Of a DNA stretch of 64,000 nucleotides, positions 4,896-14,359 are shown in pieces (the first letter of the stretch is position 1; each line of letters opens with the position of its first letter). This DNA comes from an uncultured Prevotellaceae bacterium. GTDB lineage: Bacteria > Bacteroidota > Bacteroidia > Bacteroidales > Bacteroidaceae. The translations under genes were made by a program, and so were the position numbers. Below the pieces are notes generated by a model, which saw only the letters and a list, made by a program, of their open reading frames with translations, made no database searches and was not told where the DNA came from. Location: the NCBI GenBank assembly GCA_902780635.1, contig CACZGH010000023.1, positions 62,001 to 126,000 on the forward strand. The letters run 5' to 3'.

Positions 4896-7454
4896 TTACA
4901 TTTGTTTGCGGATGGTGTGTGTGCCAGCCTGATAAGTTTTCGCTTGGCGCTCTCCGGGCGCAGTCACAGAGGCGGTGGCGCCTTTGGGGATGGTGAATGT
5001 CCAGACCCATTCGTTGCCTTCATATCGCCAGCTGCTTTTGATCAGGCCTGAGGCTGACAGATAGGACGCTTCGAGGTGACCAAGCCGCTTGTCGGGAATG
5101 GGTCTCATGATGATATGCTTGAATCCAGGACGGGTGGGGTCGGAGGCAATGCCGGCGCATGTCTGCCAAATCCATTGGCACACAGCACCATAAGCGTAGT
5201 GGTTGAAGCTATTCATGCCGTTAGGCCCTAAGCCTTTCTCCTTCGTATAACTGTTCCAGCGCTCCCAGATGGTGGTGGCGCCGTTGTCTATAGAATAGAG
5301 CCAACTGGGATTCTTATGTTGGAACAGGAGGGTGTAAGCCACGTCGGCCATGCCGTTTTCGGTCAGCGTGGGCATCAGGATAGAGGTGCCTAAAAAGCCG
5401 GTCTGCAGACAGTCGTCATGCTGACGGAAGTTGTCGCGAAGGCGGTTGATCATCTCGGCCTTTGCCTTGCCTGTGAACAGGTCGTTGTGCAGGGCAAAGA
5501 GTGCGGGGGTCTGCATAGTGTTGAGGATGGGGGTCTTGAAAGTGCCGTCGGAATGGAAAAAACGCTCGCGCAGGTAGTCCTTGGCTTCTTTCACCATCGT
5601 CTCATACTCCTGGGCATTCCTGCCAGAGGCAGCAGCCATGTCGCGCATCATGGCGGCATCCATGGCCCAGTAGGAAGCACCCAGATAGTTCCAGTATTCG
5701 ATAGCCTCGGGCAGAGGACCATCTTTGAAGGCGCCTCCACCGCAGCTCTCCAAGGGCTCGTAGCTCAGCCAGTCGCCCCATTGGTAGTTGCCGTTTTCCT
5801 TGCTCAGTGCCACATGGTCGTATTTCGTCGCACTGATGTGGTCCATATACCGCCGCATCGACTCCCAACTTTCGTCGATGATTGACTTGTCGCCATATTG
5901 CTTCCAGATGGTCCAGGGCACGATGATGCCGGCGTCGGCCCATCCAAACCGCATATAGTCATTGGGGCCGGTGCCATACTGGCCTGCTGGTGCCACGCCA
6001 GGGAAACCTCCTTCGGCACTCTGGCTGTCTCGCAGGTCGCGGAGCCATTTGTGAAAGAAACGGTTGGTGTTGGCAAAAAAAGTGCCTGTCTCGCAAAACA
6101 CTTGCGTATCGGCCGTCCAACCCAGACGCTCATTGCGCTGGGGACAGTCGGTGGGCACGCTCAGATAGTTGGAGCGCATACCCCACATCGTGTTGGAGAT
6201 GAGCTGGTTGATAAGATCGTTGCCAGTGACGAGATGCCCTGTCTCAAGGTCGGGACTGATGGAGCTGACGGGCACAGAGCGTATCTGCTCAATGGTGACC
6301 TCGTTGGTGGCAGTGATGGAGAGATAGCGGTAGCCGAAGAAGGTGCAACGGGGTGTGTATTCGACGGCTTGGGGACTGTCGGCAAAGGTGTAGTCCAGAC
6401 GGATGCCCGTATCTTGAATGCGCAGATTGCGTCGATGTATACTGCCCTCGGCATCGTCCATGCCACGATTCTTGGCACCGTTGCCGTCATTCAACAGCTC
6501 GGCAGGCAGACAACTGAGGCGCGTGCCACCCTTGGCCTTGAAACGGAAGGAGGGGACGGCGGCGCAATTCTGTCCGAAGTCGATGACCAGATGCTCCCCC
6601 GGGCGAAGGATCATCGTCTGACCGCCTGAATATTCGCGGTCGATGATGATCTTGCCGTATGCCTCGGTGGTGGCGCCTTCTGTCTTGGAGTAGACGTAAG
6701 CCCGGTGGGGTGACAAGGCCATCTCTTCCAAGTGATAAATCTCGGCGCCGTTTTCTGGCACTATCACACCCACGTATTCCTTACTGACAGCAGGCTTGCC
6801 GAGCTTCTCGGGGGTCATCCATCCTAAAGGGATGCGAGCGTCATATTCTTCGCCGTCGAAGATGGCGGCATGGGTCACAGGACCTGCGATACCTGCCTTC
6901 CAGTCGGTGGTGTTGGTGCCGTAGCGGCGGGTGCTACCGTCGGTAAAGGTCAGTTCAAGCACACCGCGAAGAGCACACTTCTGGCCATACATCCCGTTCG
7001 ACCCAGCGGGCGTGATGATTTTGTCGGCCCACCATCCGGGGGTCACCTGAGCAGCGAGCGTGTTCTTGCTGCCTTTCTTCAGTTTGAAGTTTTTGGTGAT
7101 ATCATAGGTAAATGAATATTTCGTGCGGCTATGGTGGGAGAATCCTGGACGGAGCACTTCTTTGCCAATCCGCTCACCGTTCACATAGAGCTCGTTCACA
7201 CCTAAGCTGGTGGTCATCCAGAGGGCTTTTTTCACCTTTTGCTCATTCTGGATAGTGGTCATCATCCAGTTGGCACCATCGGCGGCGCGGGTGCCATCAT
7301 CCACGCGGCCCTGCACTTCTGGAGCATCTGCCACGCAAATCCATTCTGCTTCGTCCCAAGCCACATCTGGCAGGGGAGACACCAATTGGGCGTTCACTGC
7401 CACGCTCATCATACACAAACTGAGAATGGCGATGTTTTTCCTACGTCGTATCAT
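4896..7454 (-). CDS. exported alpha-L-rhamnosidase, GH78
   Basis: The 852-residue enzyme is expected to release terminal alpha-L-rhamnose from plant or bacterial glycans. A signal peptide (MIRRRKNIAILSLCMMSVAVNAQ) supports the ATG at 7454 over an upstream TTG. N-terminal beta-domains carry the typical ELYVNGERIG stretch. The (alpha/alpha)6 catalytic part contains PTDCPQRNERLGWTAD near residue 440, which holds the general-acid Glu of GH78, and GATTIWERWNSY near residue 730, with the proposed base Glu. GMNSFNHYAYGAV near 750 is also family-typical. No SusC/SusD pair or regulator is adjacent. A YD-repeat lipoprotein follows. A full-length active enzyme is likely; the exact linkage is not predictable. 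Confidence 0.9.
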   Translation of the reverse strand: MIRRRKNIAILSLCMMSVAVNAQLVSPLPDVAWDEAEWICVADAPEVQGRVDDGTRAADGANWMMTTIQNEQKVKKALWMTTSLGVNELYVNGERIGKEVLRPGFSHHSRTKYSFTYDITKNFKLKKGSKNTLAAQVTPGWWADKIITPAGSNGMYGQKCALRGVLELTFTDGSTRRYGTNTTDWKAGIAGPVTHAAIFDGEEYDARIPLGWMTPEKLGKPAVSKEYVGVIVPENGAEIYHLEEMALSPHRAYVYSKTEGATTEAYGKIIIDREYSGGQTMILRPGEHLVIDFGQNCAAVPSFRFKAKGGTRLSCLPAELLNDGNGAKNRGMDDAEGSIHRRNLRIQDTGIRLDYTFADSPQAVEYTPRCTFFGYRYLSITATNEVTIEQIRSVPVSSISPDLETGHLVTGNDLINQLISNTMWGMRSNYLSVPTDCPQRNERLGWTADTQVFCETGTFFANTNRFFHKWLRDLRDSQSAEGGFPGVAPAGQYGTGPNDYMRFGWADAGIIVPWTIWKQYGDKSIIDESWESMRRYMDHISATKYDHVALSKENGNYQWGDWLSYEPLESCGGGAFKDGPLPEAIEYWNYLGASYWAMDAAMMRDMAAASGRNAQEYETMVKEAKDYLRERFFHSDGTFKTPILNTMQTPALFALHNDLFTGKAKAEMINRLRDNFRQHDDCLQTGFLGTSILMPTLTENGMADVAYTLLFQHKNPSWLYSIDNGATTIWERWNSYTKEKGLGPNGMNSFNHYAYGAVCQWIWQTCAGIASDPTRPGFKHIIMRPIPDKRLGHLEASYLSASGLIKSSWRYEGNEWVWTFTIPKGATASVTAPGERQAKTYQAGTHTIRKQM

Positions 7455-7475
7455 GCTGATATAATATTGGTTATT

Positions 7476-7548
7476 CAAGTTTCGCAAGTACTCAACTTGC
7501 AGGTAGTTAAGGAGTTAAGTAGTTATCGCTTCGCTAAGGAGTTAAGCC
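7476..7548. repeat. half copy of the inverted-repeat element
   Basis: These 73 bases match 175-247 at about 70 positions, covering the left half of element copy 1. The right arm is missing. It lies between the GH78 and M16 peptidase genes. Confidence 0.65.
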
Positions 7549-7569
7549 GTAAGTCCATTTCGTCGCGAT

Positions 7570-10452
7570 TTAAAACCTGTAGAGATCTTTTTTCTTCAAC
7601 ATGACGATACGCCCATATTTTGACAGGGATTTCAGATCAAGTTGACGCTTGTCACCCACAATGGCCAATATGCGGTGGCGGTCATTGTTCCGCACATTGC
7701 GCTCATAATAACTGACCATTTCGTTCATGGTAGCCTTGGGGAACAATTCAGACCAGCCAGTGTTGGGGTCTTGAGTGTAGCCACTTTGGCGGAGTGTAGC
7801 TATCGATATACCCATGCCGCGGAACGAGGGGAAATGGGTGTAGATGCTGTTGATCTCTTCTTGACGGGCTGAAGCGAAATTGGCCTCAGAGACGGGCATG
7901 TGGTGCAGCAGGGAGTCTACAAGCGTGATGGCATTCATCGTCTTGTCACCCTGAGTTCCCACAACCGTGATGAAACTCACCGGTGATTGTCCATGGCGGA
8001 CGAGAGGGGGCAACAGACTTGCGGCCTGGGTGCTATAGGCCATGGAACGGAATTCGCGCACCTCCTGGAACATGACTGAAGACATGCCACCTCCAAAATA
8101 CTCTCCAAATAGGATGAAAGGCGTGCGTGACGCTTGGGTGGTCAGTGCGGGATGCTGCTCGTAGGTGAAAAACAGGGTCTGACGGGATTTGGGCATGTCG
8201 TAGACATAAACCAAAGGCTCGTCGTAACCTTTGGACTCTTGATAATAGTCTTGATAGGATTTAATACTTTGATTCACAGGAAGATAGGAGCGCAAACTGC
8301 TGGCGACAGCCTCCGGCGACAGGTTGCCACTATAACTGATGACACACTCACTGGTGAAGACATCACGGAATGCTTGTAGTAGTTGCTCGCCGGTCAACTG
8401 ATTAAGCTCTTTCTTGTTCAGGTGAGTCAACAACTCGCTTTCTTCGCCATATCTTACCTTGTCCAAAAGGGCTTTCATCACCTCTTGATTGTCTTCGCCA
8501 AAAGACTTGTCGGACGCTTTCTTGGTATCGCGCACTTGCTTGAGGGCTTTCGTGTTGGACTGAGCATGGGCCATGAAATGCCCCAGCAGACGGGTGGCTT
8601 CCACGAAATGATGGTCTGTGCCTGTGAGGGTAATATCAAAACGACTGCGACTGACATCATATGACATGTCGGCTCCTAATTGCTGAAGCGCCGACATCAA
8701 CTGTTGGCGGCTCAGTGAGTCGGTGCCAATATTGCTGAGCAAATCGACGACAAACTCCAGACGGCGATCGGACTTGGTTCCCCTGTTGTAAGAGAGTGTC
8801 AGTGAAAAAAGGTCGTTAAACGGGTTGGACACCGTGTATAAGGTGGAGTGGGGAGACAAGGTGGTTGTGACAGCGTCTTTCTCAAAGTTGATCAGGCGGG
8901 GGGCAATGTCGGAAACAGGCATCTCACTCAGACGGCGAGCATAGGCCGACTCAGAGGCTTTGTTCTTGGGTATCACGGGTTTGTAGTCGGGCTGACTCAG
9001 ACGGTCTTTGGGGTAATTGCCCATCTTTTTCTTGAAACGGATAAAGGGTGCCTTGAAATATTTGTTGGCAACTTCCACCACTTGGGCTTTGGTCACACCC
9101 TCGATGGCTTTTGTCTTGTTGAGAAACTCCTCCCATGAATGGCCGGAAGCCATCACACTGACCATGGCATCGGCACGGTTGTTGATGGTCTCAAGCTGCT
9201 TGTTGGCCTCACGTAGGGCATCCTGCTTCAGATGGGTGAGTGTCTCTTCTGTGAATTCGCCATTACACAAACGCTCTATCTGGGCAAGACAGTTCTGCTC
9301 GGCTTTCTTCGAGGAGGACAGCAGATTGGGAATCATGAGCAGCAGATTTGCCCCAGCGTCATCAAAACGTTGTGGCAAGGAAGCGGCAGCCAACAGATGG
9401 CCTTCATTCATCAGCGAGTCCAACAGACCTGCTTTGCCGTTGCTTAGCACTTGCATCGCCAAGTCGAGGGCATTGGCGTCGGCGTCATATTCGGTGCATC
9501 CCTTGAAAGCAAGCAGTTCTACGCTGACAAGGGGGATGGGCAACTTAATCTCAACGGTTCTTTCACTTTGGATGTCGGGTAGGGGAGAACGTCCGCGTGT
9601 GGGAGCAACGCCCGGACGGATGCGACCGAAGGTGCGCTCCAAAAGTGGCTTGATGCTGTTTGCGTCAAAATCACCGCAGAGCACCAGACCCATATTGTTG
9701 GCCACATAGTATTTCTCATAGAAGGCCTTCATGTCCGACTGCTTCGGATTCTTGAGGTTTTCTGTGCTTCCTATGACGGGATAAGCGTAGGGGCGGTCGC
9801 CAAACATCTCAGCAAGCACTTTCTCCAAGGCTGTCGACATCATGTTGTCGGCATACATGTTTTTCTCCTCATAGACCGTCTCCAACTCGCCTTGGAACAG
9901 ACGGAACACAGGGTTGATCAGACGGTCGCTGTTCAACTGGCACCACTGTTCCATAAATTGTGGGGTGAAGACGTTATGATAATAGGTGTAATCCCAACTC
10001 GTGCCGGCATTCAACTCTGTGCCACCATAGCGGCTGATCAGACGGTTGAACTCATTGGGGATGGCGTATTCGCCCGCTTTCTGGCTCAGGCGGCTGATGT
10101 CTTTTTGGATGGCGCTGCGTGCAGCGGCATCGGTGGTAAGGGCAAGTTGGTCGTATTTGGCGGAGATGGAGTCGAGCCAAGGTTTCTCGGCGGCGTAGTC
10201 GATGGTGCCGATTTCCTCCGTGCCTTTAAAAAGGATGTGCTCAAAATAATGGGCAATACCTGTGTTGGGGCAGTCTTTGGCGCCGGCATTGACCACTACC
10301 GCACCAAACACCTTGGGCTGGGTGTGGTCTTCATTGAGCCACACTTTCATCCCGTTATCCAAACGAAACTCCTTCACTTCCAGTGATTGATGATCCTGTC
10401 CATAGACCAGTGCACAGGATAAAACCAATATCATAAAGCACAGTTTTCTCAT
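7570..10452 (-). CDS. exported M16-family zinc metallopeptidase
   Basis: The 960-residue protein starts at the ATG at 10452, which gives a clean signal peptide (MRKLCFMILVLSCALVYGQ); an upstream TTG would add an unlikely 40-residue leader. The inverted zinc motif HYFEH (His68, Glu71, His72) is intact and a downstream ETVYEEKNMYADN supplies the third ligand region. Two pairs of M16 and M16_C domains follow, as in pitrilysin/insulysin relatives, with the second half inactive as usual. It probably degrades peptides in the periplasm. It stands between two repeat-containing gaps and no -7 promoter match is seen upstream. Confidence 0.88.
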   Translation of the reverse strand: MRKLCFMILVLSCALVYGQDHQSLEVKEFRLDNGMKVWLNEDHTQPKVFGAVVVNAGAKDCPNTGIAHYFEHILFKGTEEIGTIDYAAEKPWLDSISAKYDQLALTTDAAARSAIQKDISRLSQKAGEYAIPNEFNRLISRYGGTELNAGTSWDYTYYHNVFTPQFMEQWCQLNSDRLINPVFRLFQGELETVYEEKNMYADNMMSTALEKVLAEMFGDRPYAYPVIGSTENLKNPKQSDMKAFYEKYYVANNMGLVLCGDFDANSIKPLLERTFGRIRPGVAPTRGRSPLPDIQSERTVEIKLPIPLVSVELLAFKGCTEYDADANALDLAMQVLSNGKAGLLDSLMNEGHLLAAASLPQRFDDAGANLLLMIPNLLSSSKKAEQNCLAQIERLCNGEFTEETLTHLKQDALREANKQLETINNRADAMVSVMASGHSWEEFLNKTKAIEGVTKAQVVEVANKYFKAPFIRFKKKMGNYPKDRLSQPDYKPVIPKNKASESAYARRLSEMPVSDIAPRLINFEKDAVTTTLSPHSTLYTVSNPFNDLFSLTLSYNRGTKSDRRLEFVVDLLSNIGTDSLSRQQLMSALQQLGADMSYDVSRSRFDITLTGTDHHFVEATRLLGHFMAHAQSNTKALKQVRDTKKASDKSFGEDNQEVMKALLDKVRYGEESELLTHLNKKELNQLTGEQLLQAFRDVFTSECVISYSGNLSPEAVASSLRSYLPVNQSIKSYQDYYQESKGYDEPLVYVYDMPKSRQTLFFTYEQHPALTTQASRTPFILFGEYFGGGMSSVMFQEVREFRSMAYSTQAASLLPPLVRHGQSPVSFITVVGTQGDKTMNAITLVDSLLHHMPVSEANFASARQEEINSIYTHFPSFRGMGISIATLRQSGYTQDPNTGWSELFPKATMNEMVSYYERNVRNNDRHRILAIVGDKRQLDLKSLSKYGRIVMLKKKDLYRF

Positions 10453-10587
10453 AAGTTTTAGAGTTTTTAATTCCTTGAATGATTGAAGATTATTTGAATG
10501 AGTTGACGAGTCGTTTGAAGTGTTGACATGATGTCGTAAAAACGTAATAATGACACCTCTCCGAAAAGACAACCAAGAAAGAGTAAT

Positions 10588-10612
10588 CTCTCACCTCTTA
10601 CCTCTCACCTCT
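10588..10612. repeat. CTCACCT-type low-complexity run
   Basis: About 25 bases of CTCACCTCTTACCTCTCACC-type sequence lie between the glycosyltransferase stop and the M16 peptidase promoter region. Several other gaps in the window contain analogous short words. Confidence 0.5.
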
Positions 10613-10619
10613 CAAAATG

Positions 10620-11756
10620 TCACCCTTTATGGCTGATAAAGTCATATTTGTCGGCATTCTCATATCTGATGAGAGTGGTCAGCTGATGCCATAAGATTCT
10701 CAATTCGAAGGGTACTATCTGATAGGCAGGCAAATTCACCCCATACTCTTTAAGCGCCTTCTTGCCAATAAGCGTACGAAGCGTAAGCGTGACAGCGAGT
10801 GCCACGACGGCGACACCTAACAGAATCCAACGGGAGGTCATACCAGCGAAAATCCCCATACCGATGAGGAAGAGGTAGTTAAGATGCATCAACCATTGGT
10901 CGGTGTTGAAAAGCAGGTGCAGACCGTGGCCTCCCTCCAAGTGCTTACGAATCTCCTGATAGTATACATGGCGGTTTTGCCATGAACGGTCATAGAGGGC
11001 ATTCTCCACCAGCCAGGTTTCAGGGGCGGTGGCCACAACGGCGGCACCGTCACTCGCATATTTGTTGACCATAAAGTCGTATTCTCCCACAGAGTATTTC
11101 AGATACTCCAGAAATCCGTTGCGTGACATGAAGTCGCTTTTGCGGAATGCGAGGTTCATACAGTTAGAACGGTAGGCATGGCCGTTCTGGGCAGCACGCA
11201 ACAGATAGAGGGCGGTGTGCAGATGCTCAAAACGATGGAAGGCTTTGGCGTCATCGGCAAAACGGGTGTAGCCGAGCACCATGTGCGTGCGCTCGTCCAT
11301 GCGGGCTGCCATCTCTTTCAGCCATTGATTGCTCTCAGGTTTGCAACGTGGGTCGGACAAGATAATCCATTCGGCTTCAGAGGCTTTCACCCCTAATGTG
11401 ATGGCCAACTTGTTGCGGCTCATATACCGTGCGCTCTCAGGGATGAAAGTGGAGTAAAGCTTCGGGTCATTGGCATAGCGCTTCAGCACATTGACGGTCT
11501 CTGCGTCGGCTTTCTCACCAACGACAATCACTTGATACTCACCGCTGTAGTCTTGGGTGAGATAGTGAGGCAGATGCTCGTCGAGTGCAGTGGCGTCGCC
11601 GTTGCACACCAACAATATCGTCACATTGGGTGACGAGCCAGTGGGAGGCTCTTCTTTTCTAAGTCTCCTGAAAAAAGGATTCATCAGTGGCGTGAGCAGG
11701 GCGGAGAGCAGTGCCACAGCACAAAGAATCAGTGTCAAGGAGTCAATGATGATCAT
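10620..11756 (-). CDS. membrane glycosyltransferase, GT2-like
   Basis: The 378-residue product starts at ATG 11756, overlapping the lysA stop by 4 bp (ATGA), so the two are translationally coupled. It has an N-terminal membrane segment (about 3-24, DSLTLILCAVALLSALLTPL), a GT-A-like domain (about 40-260) with VTILLVCNGD and the LSDPRCKP motif that could act as the DxD-type metal site, and two C-terminal membrane segments (about 290-345). The active site would face the cytoplasm. The sugar and acceptor are unknown. Its position behind lysA suggests envelope synthesis, but that is inference. Confidence 0.75.
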   Translation of the reverse strand: MIIIDSLTLILCAVALLSALLTPLMNPFFRRLRKEEPPTGSSPNVTILLVCNGDATALDEHLPHYLTQDYSGEYQVIVVGEKADAETVNVLKRYANDPKLYSTFIPESARYMSRNKLAITLGVKASEAEWIILSDPRCKPESNQWLKEMAARMDERTHMVLGYTRFADDAKAFHRFEHLHTALYLLRAAQNGHAYRSNCMNLAFRKSDFMSRNGFLEYLKYSVGEYDFMVNKYASDGAAVVATAPETWLVENALYDRSWQNRHVYYQEIRKHLEGGHGLHLLFNTDQWLMHLNYLFLIGMGIFAGMTSRWILLGVAVVALAVTLTLRTLIGKKALKEYGVNLPAYQIVPFELRILWHQLTTLIRYENADKYDFISHKG

Positions 11757-12910
11757 AAATCTTCTGTGATATACCCAAGGGGCATTTTCCTGCAATTATA
11801 ACGCGAGGCCATGATCTCACCATAGGCACCGGCTGAACGGATAGCAATCAGGTCGCCGCGACGGGTGGCATTCAGGTCGACAGACTTGCCGAAGACATCG
11901 CTCGACTCGCAGATCGGACCCACCACGTCATAGGTCTGGATGGCATCGTCGCTGCTGATGTTCTCTATTTTGTGATAAGCCTGGTAGAGCGCGGGACGGA
12001 TGAGGTCGGTCATGCCAGCGTCGACGATGGCAAACTGCTTGGCAGTGCCTTGTTTCACATACAAGGTGCGGGTGATGAGAGAGCCACACTGTGCCACAAC
12101 AGCACGGCCCAGCTCAAAATGTAGCGTCTGGCCGGGGCGCAAACGAAGAAGTCGGGCGTAGGTGTCGAAATAGGCTTTGAAGTCGGGTAGGGGCACGCGG
12201 TTGGGGTGCTCATAGTCCACACCAAGACCTCCGCCCACATTGATGTTCTCTACCACGATCTTCTTTCTCTCCAACTGCTTCTGCAGGTCGTTGATGCGGT
12301 TGCAGAGGGCAGCGAAGTCGCCCATGTTAAGGATTTGTGAACCGATATGGAAATGCAGTCCCACAAACTTCACATGCTGCATCGCCTGAGCCTGTTCTAT
12401 CACCGACTCCATGTCACGCATGGCGATGCCGAATTTGTTCTCAGCAAGGCCGGTGGTGATCTTGGCATGGGTATGGGCACCCACGTCGGGGTTGATGCGG
12501 AAGGCGATGCGGGCTGTCTTGCCCATCTCGCCTGCCAGTTGGTTGATGACTTCCAGTTCCGCGATACTCTCCACGTTGAAGCAGAAAATCTCGCGCTTCA
12601 GACCAAGGCGTATCTCCCAGTCGCTCTTGCCCACACCGGCATACACAATCTTACGAGAGGGGAAACCCGCCTCGATGCAGGCCTGAATCTCGCCACCACT
12701 CACACAGTCGGCTCCAAGGCCTGCCTGACAGATGATGTTGAGCACTTTGGGGTTGGCATTGGCCTTGATGGCATAATGCACACAGAAACCCTCATGTTTC
12801 CCAGCCTCGTGGTTGATGGACTGAAGCGTCTCCCGCAGGAGCGCCGTGTCGTAGTAATAAAATGGTGTCTCTATTTCTTGGAATCGGTCTACAGGAAATT
12901 TCCCTTTCAT
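11753..12910 (-). CDS. lysA: diaminopimelate decarboxylase
   Basis: It converts meso-diaminopimelate to L-lysine in the cytoplasm, the last step of lysine synthesis. The 385-residue sequence shows the PLP-lysine in HYAIKANANP (Lys49), HFHIGSQI, the phosphate-binding GGGLGVDY, and the C-terminal CESSDVFG motif with the substrate-binding Cys. The length is slightly short for the family but all key motifs are present. lysC lies 98 bases upstream in the same direction and a glycosyltransferase overlaps its end, so early and late lysine-pathway genes are clustered. Confidence 0.95.
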   Translation of the reverse strand: MKGKFPVDRFQEIETPFYYYDTALLRETLQSINHEAGKHEGFCVHYAIKANANPKVLNIICQAGLGADCVSGGEIQACIEAGFPSRKIVYAGVGKSDWEIRLGLKREIFCFNVESIAELEVINQLAGEMGKTARIAFRINPDVGAHTHAKITTGLAENKFGIAMRDMESVIEQAQAMQHVKFVGLHFHIGSQILNMGDFAALCNRINDLQKQLERKKIVVENINVGGGLGVDYEHPNRVPLPDFKAYFDTYARLLRLRPGQTLHFELGRAVVAQCGSLITRTLYVKQGTAKQFAIVDAGMTDLIRPALYQAYHKIENISSDDAIQTYDVVGPICESSDVFGKSVDLNATRRGDLIAIRSAGAYGEIMASRYNCRKMPLGYITEDL

Positions 12911-13008
12911 CTTTATTTCTCGTTATTTTGTTACTACTCCCCACACCCTCAAGTCATTCGTCAACTCATCAAACGACTTGTCGACTAAACAAACGACTTA
13001 TCAACTTG

Positions 13009-14328
13009 TCAACTGATAAAAAGCTTATCACTCAGACTCTGCAGAGCGCGCTTCTTGTCTTGTTCCTTGACGAGGAATGAGATGTTGTAGTTGCTGCCAC
13101 CGTATGACACCATGCGCACTGGGATGTCTTTCATGGCGTCTAAGACCAGTGTCTCAAAGCCTAAGTTGCTCCAGTCGAGGTCGCCCACCACACAGATGAT
13201 GCACATGTGGGTGTCGACGGTCACGGTGCCATATTTCTTCAGCTCGTTGACAATGGGGGTGAGATAGGCATCGCTGTCGATGGTCACCGACACACCTACC
13301 TCAGAGGTGCATACCATATCGATGGGGGTCTGATAACTCTCAAAGATCTCAAACACCTTGCGCAGGAAACCGGTGGCTAAGAGCATGCGCGAACTCTTGA
13401 TCTTGATGGCGATGATGTTGTCCTTGGCTGCCACGGCTTTGATCTGACCACGCATGATCACATTGTCGATGATTGTGCCCTCAGCGTCGGGGTCCATCGT
13501 GCAGAGCAGACGCACAGGAATGCCGGCAAACTTGGCTGGCTGGATACAGGTGGGATGAAGGATCTTGGCTCCGAAGTAGGCCAACTCGGCGGCCTCTTCA
13601 AAGTTGAGCTGATGAACGGCCTCTGTTTGGTCTACGATGCGGGGGTCGTTGTTGTGCATGCCGTCGATGTCGGTCCAGATCTGTATCTCATCAGCATGGA
13701 TGGCTGCACCTACCAAAGAGGCGGTGTAGTCGCTACCACCACGCTGCAGGTTGTCTACCTCGCCATAGGCGTTGCGGCAGATAAAACCTTGGGTGATGTA
13801 CACCTGGTGGCCGTCATTCTCTTTCAGTATCGCACCGAGTTTGTCCTTGATATACTGGGTGTCGGGCTCTGAGTTCTTGTCGGTGCGCATGAAGTCAAGG
13901 GCTGACAGGAGCAGCACGTCGATGCCACACTCTTTCATGTAGTTGGTCACCATGTTGGTGCTGATGATCTCACCTTGAGCCACGATGCTCTTCTCCTCAA
14001 AACTCGTGAAGAGGTCTTTGGTGAAAGAGCGAAGATAGTTGAACTCCTCAGCCAGGAATTCACGGGTGGCCTGGCGCCATTCCTCAGTGGCATAGAGCTC
14101 ATTGACATGAGCCTCATATTTCTTCTCCAACGCGTTGATGACCTCATTGGCACCATCGGGGTTCTTCTTATAGAGATAGTCTGCGATCTCAAGCAGGGTG
14201 TTGGTCGTACCCGACATGGCTGAGAGCACCACAAAGGTGGGTTCTCCACTACGGATGATCAGGTTGGTCACCGATTTCATTCTCTCTGGCGTTCCTACAG
14301 AGGTGCCGCCAAATTTCATTACGATCAT
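13009..14328 (-). CDS. lysC: aspartate kinase, monofunctional
   Basis: It phosphorylates L-aspartate, the first step toward lysine, threonine, methionine and diaminopimelate. KFGGTS at residues 5-10 is the kinase signature, and the GGSDYTASL motif (about 220-230) is intact. The last ~150 residues form tandem ACT domains (TSEVGVSVTID, CIICVVGDL), which usually give feedback inhibition by amino acids. The 439-residue length shows there is no homoserine dehydrogenase fusion. It is placed between ftsE and lysA on the same strand. Confidence 0.95.
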   Translation of the reverse strand: MIVMKFGGTSVGTPERMKSVTNLIIRSGEPTFVVLSAMSGTTNTLLEIADYLYKKNPDGANEVINALEKKYEAHVNELYATEEWRQATREFLAEEFNYLRSFTKDLFTSFEEKSIVAQGEIISTNMVTNYMKECGIDVLLLSALDFMRTDKNSEPDTQYIKDKLGAILKENDGHQVYITQGFICRNAYGEVDNLQRGGSDYTASLVGAAIHADEIQIWTDIDGMHNNDPRIVDQTEAVHQLNFEEAAELAYFGAKILHPTCIQPAKFAGIPVRLLCTMDPDAEGTIIDNVIMRGQIKAVAAKDNIIAIKIKSSRMLLATGFLRKVFEIFESYQTPIDMVCTSEVGVSVTIDSDAYLTPIVNELKKYGTVTVDTHMCIICVVGDLDWSNLGFETLVLDAMKDIPVRMVSYGGSNYNISFLVKEQDKKRALQSLSDKLFIS

Positions 14329-14359
14329 ATTTTATATAGGTGTTTTAATGGGTGGATGT

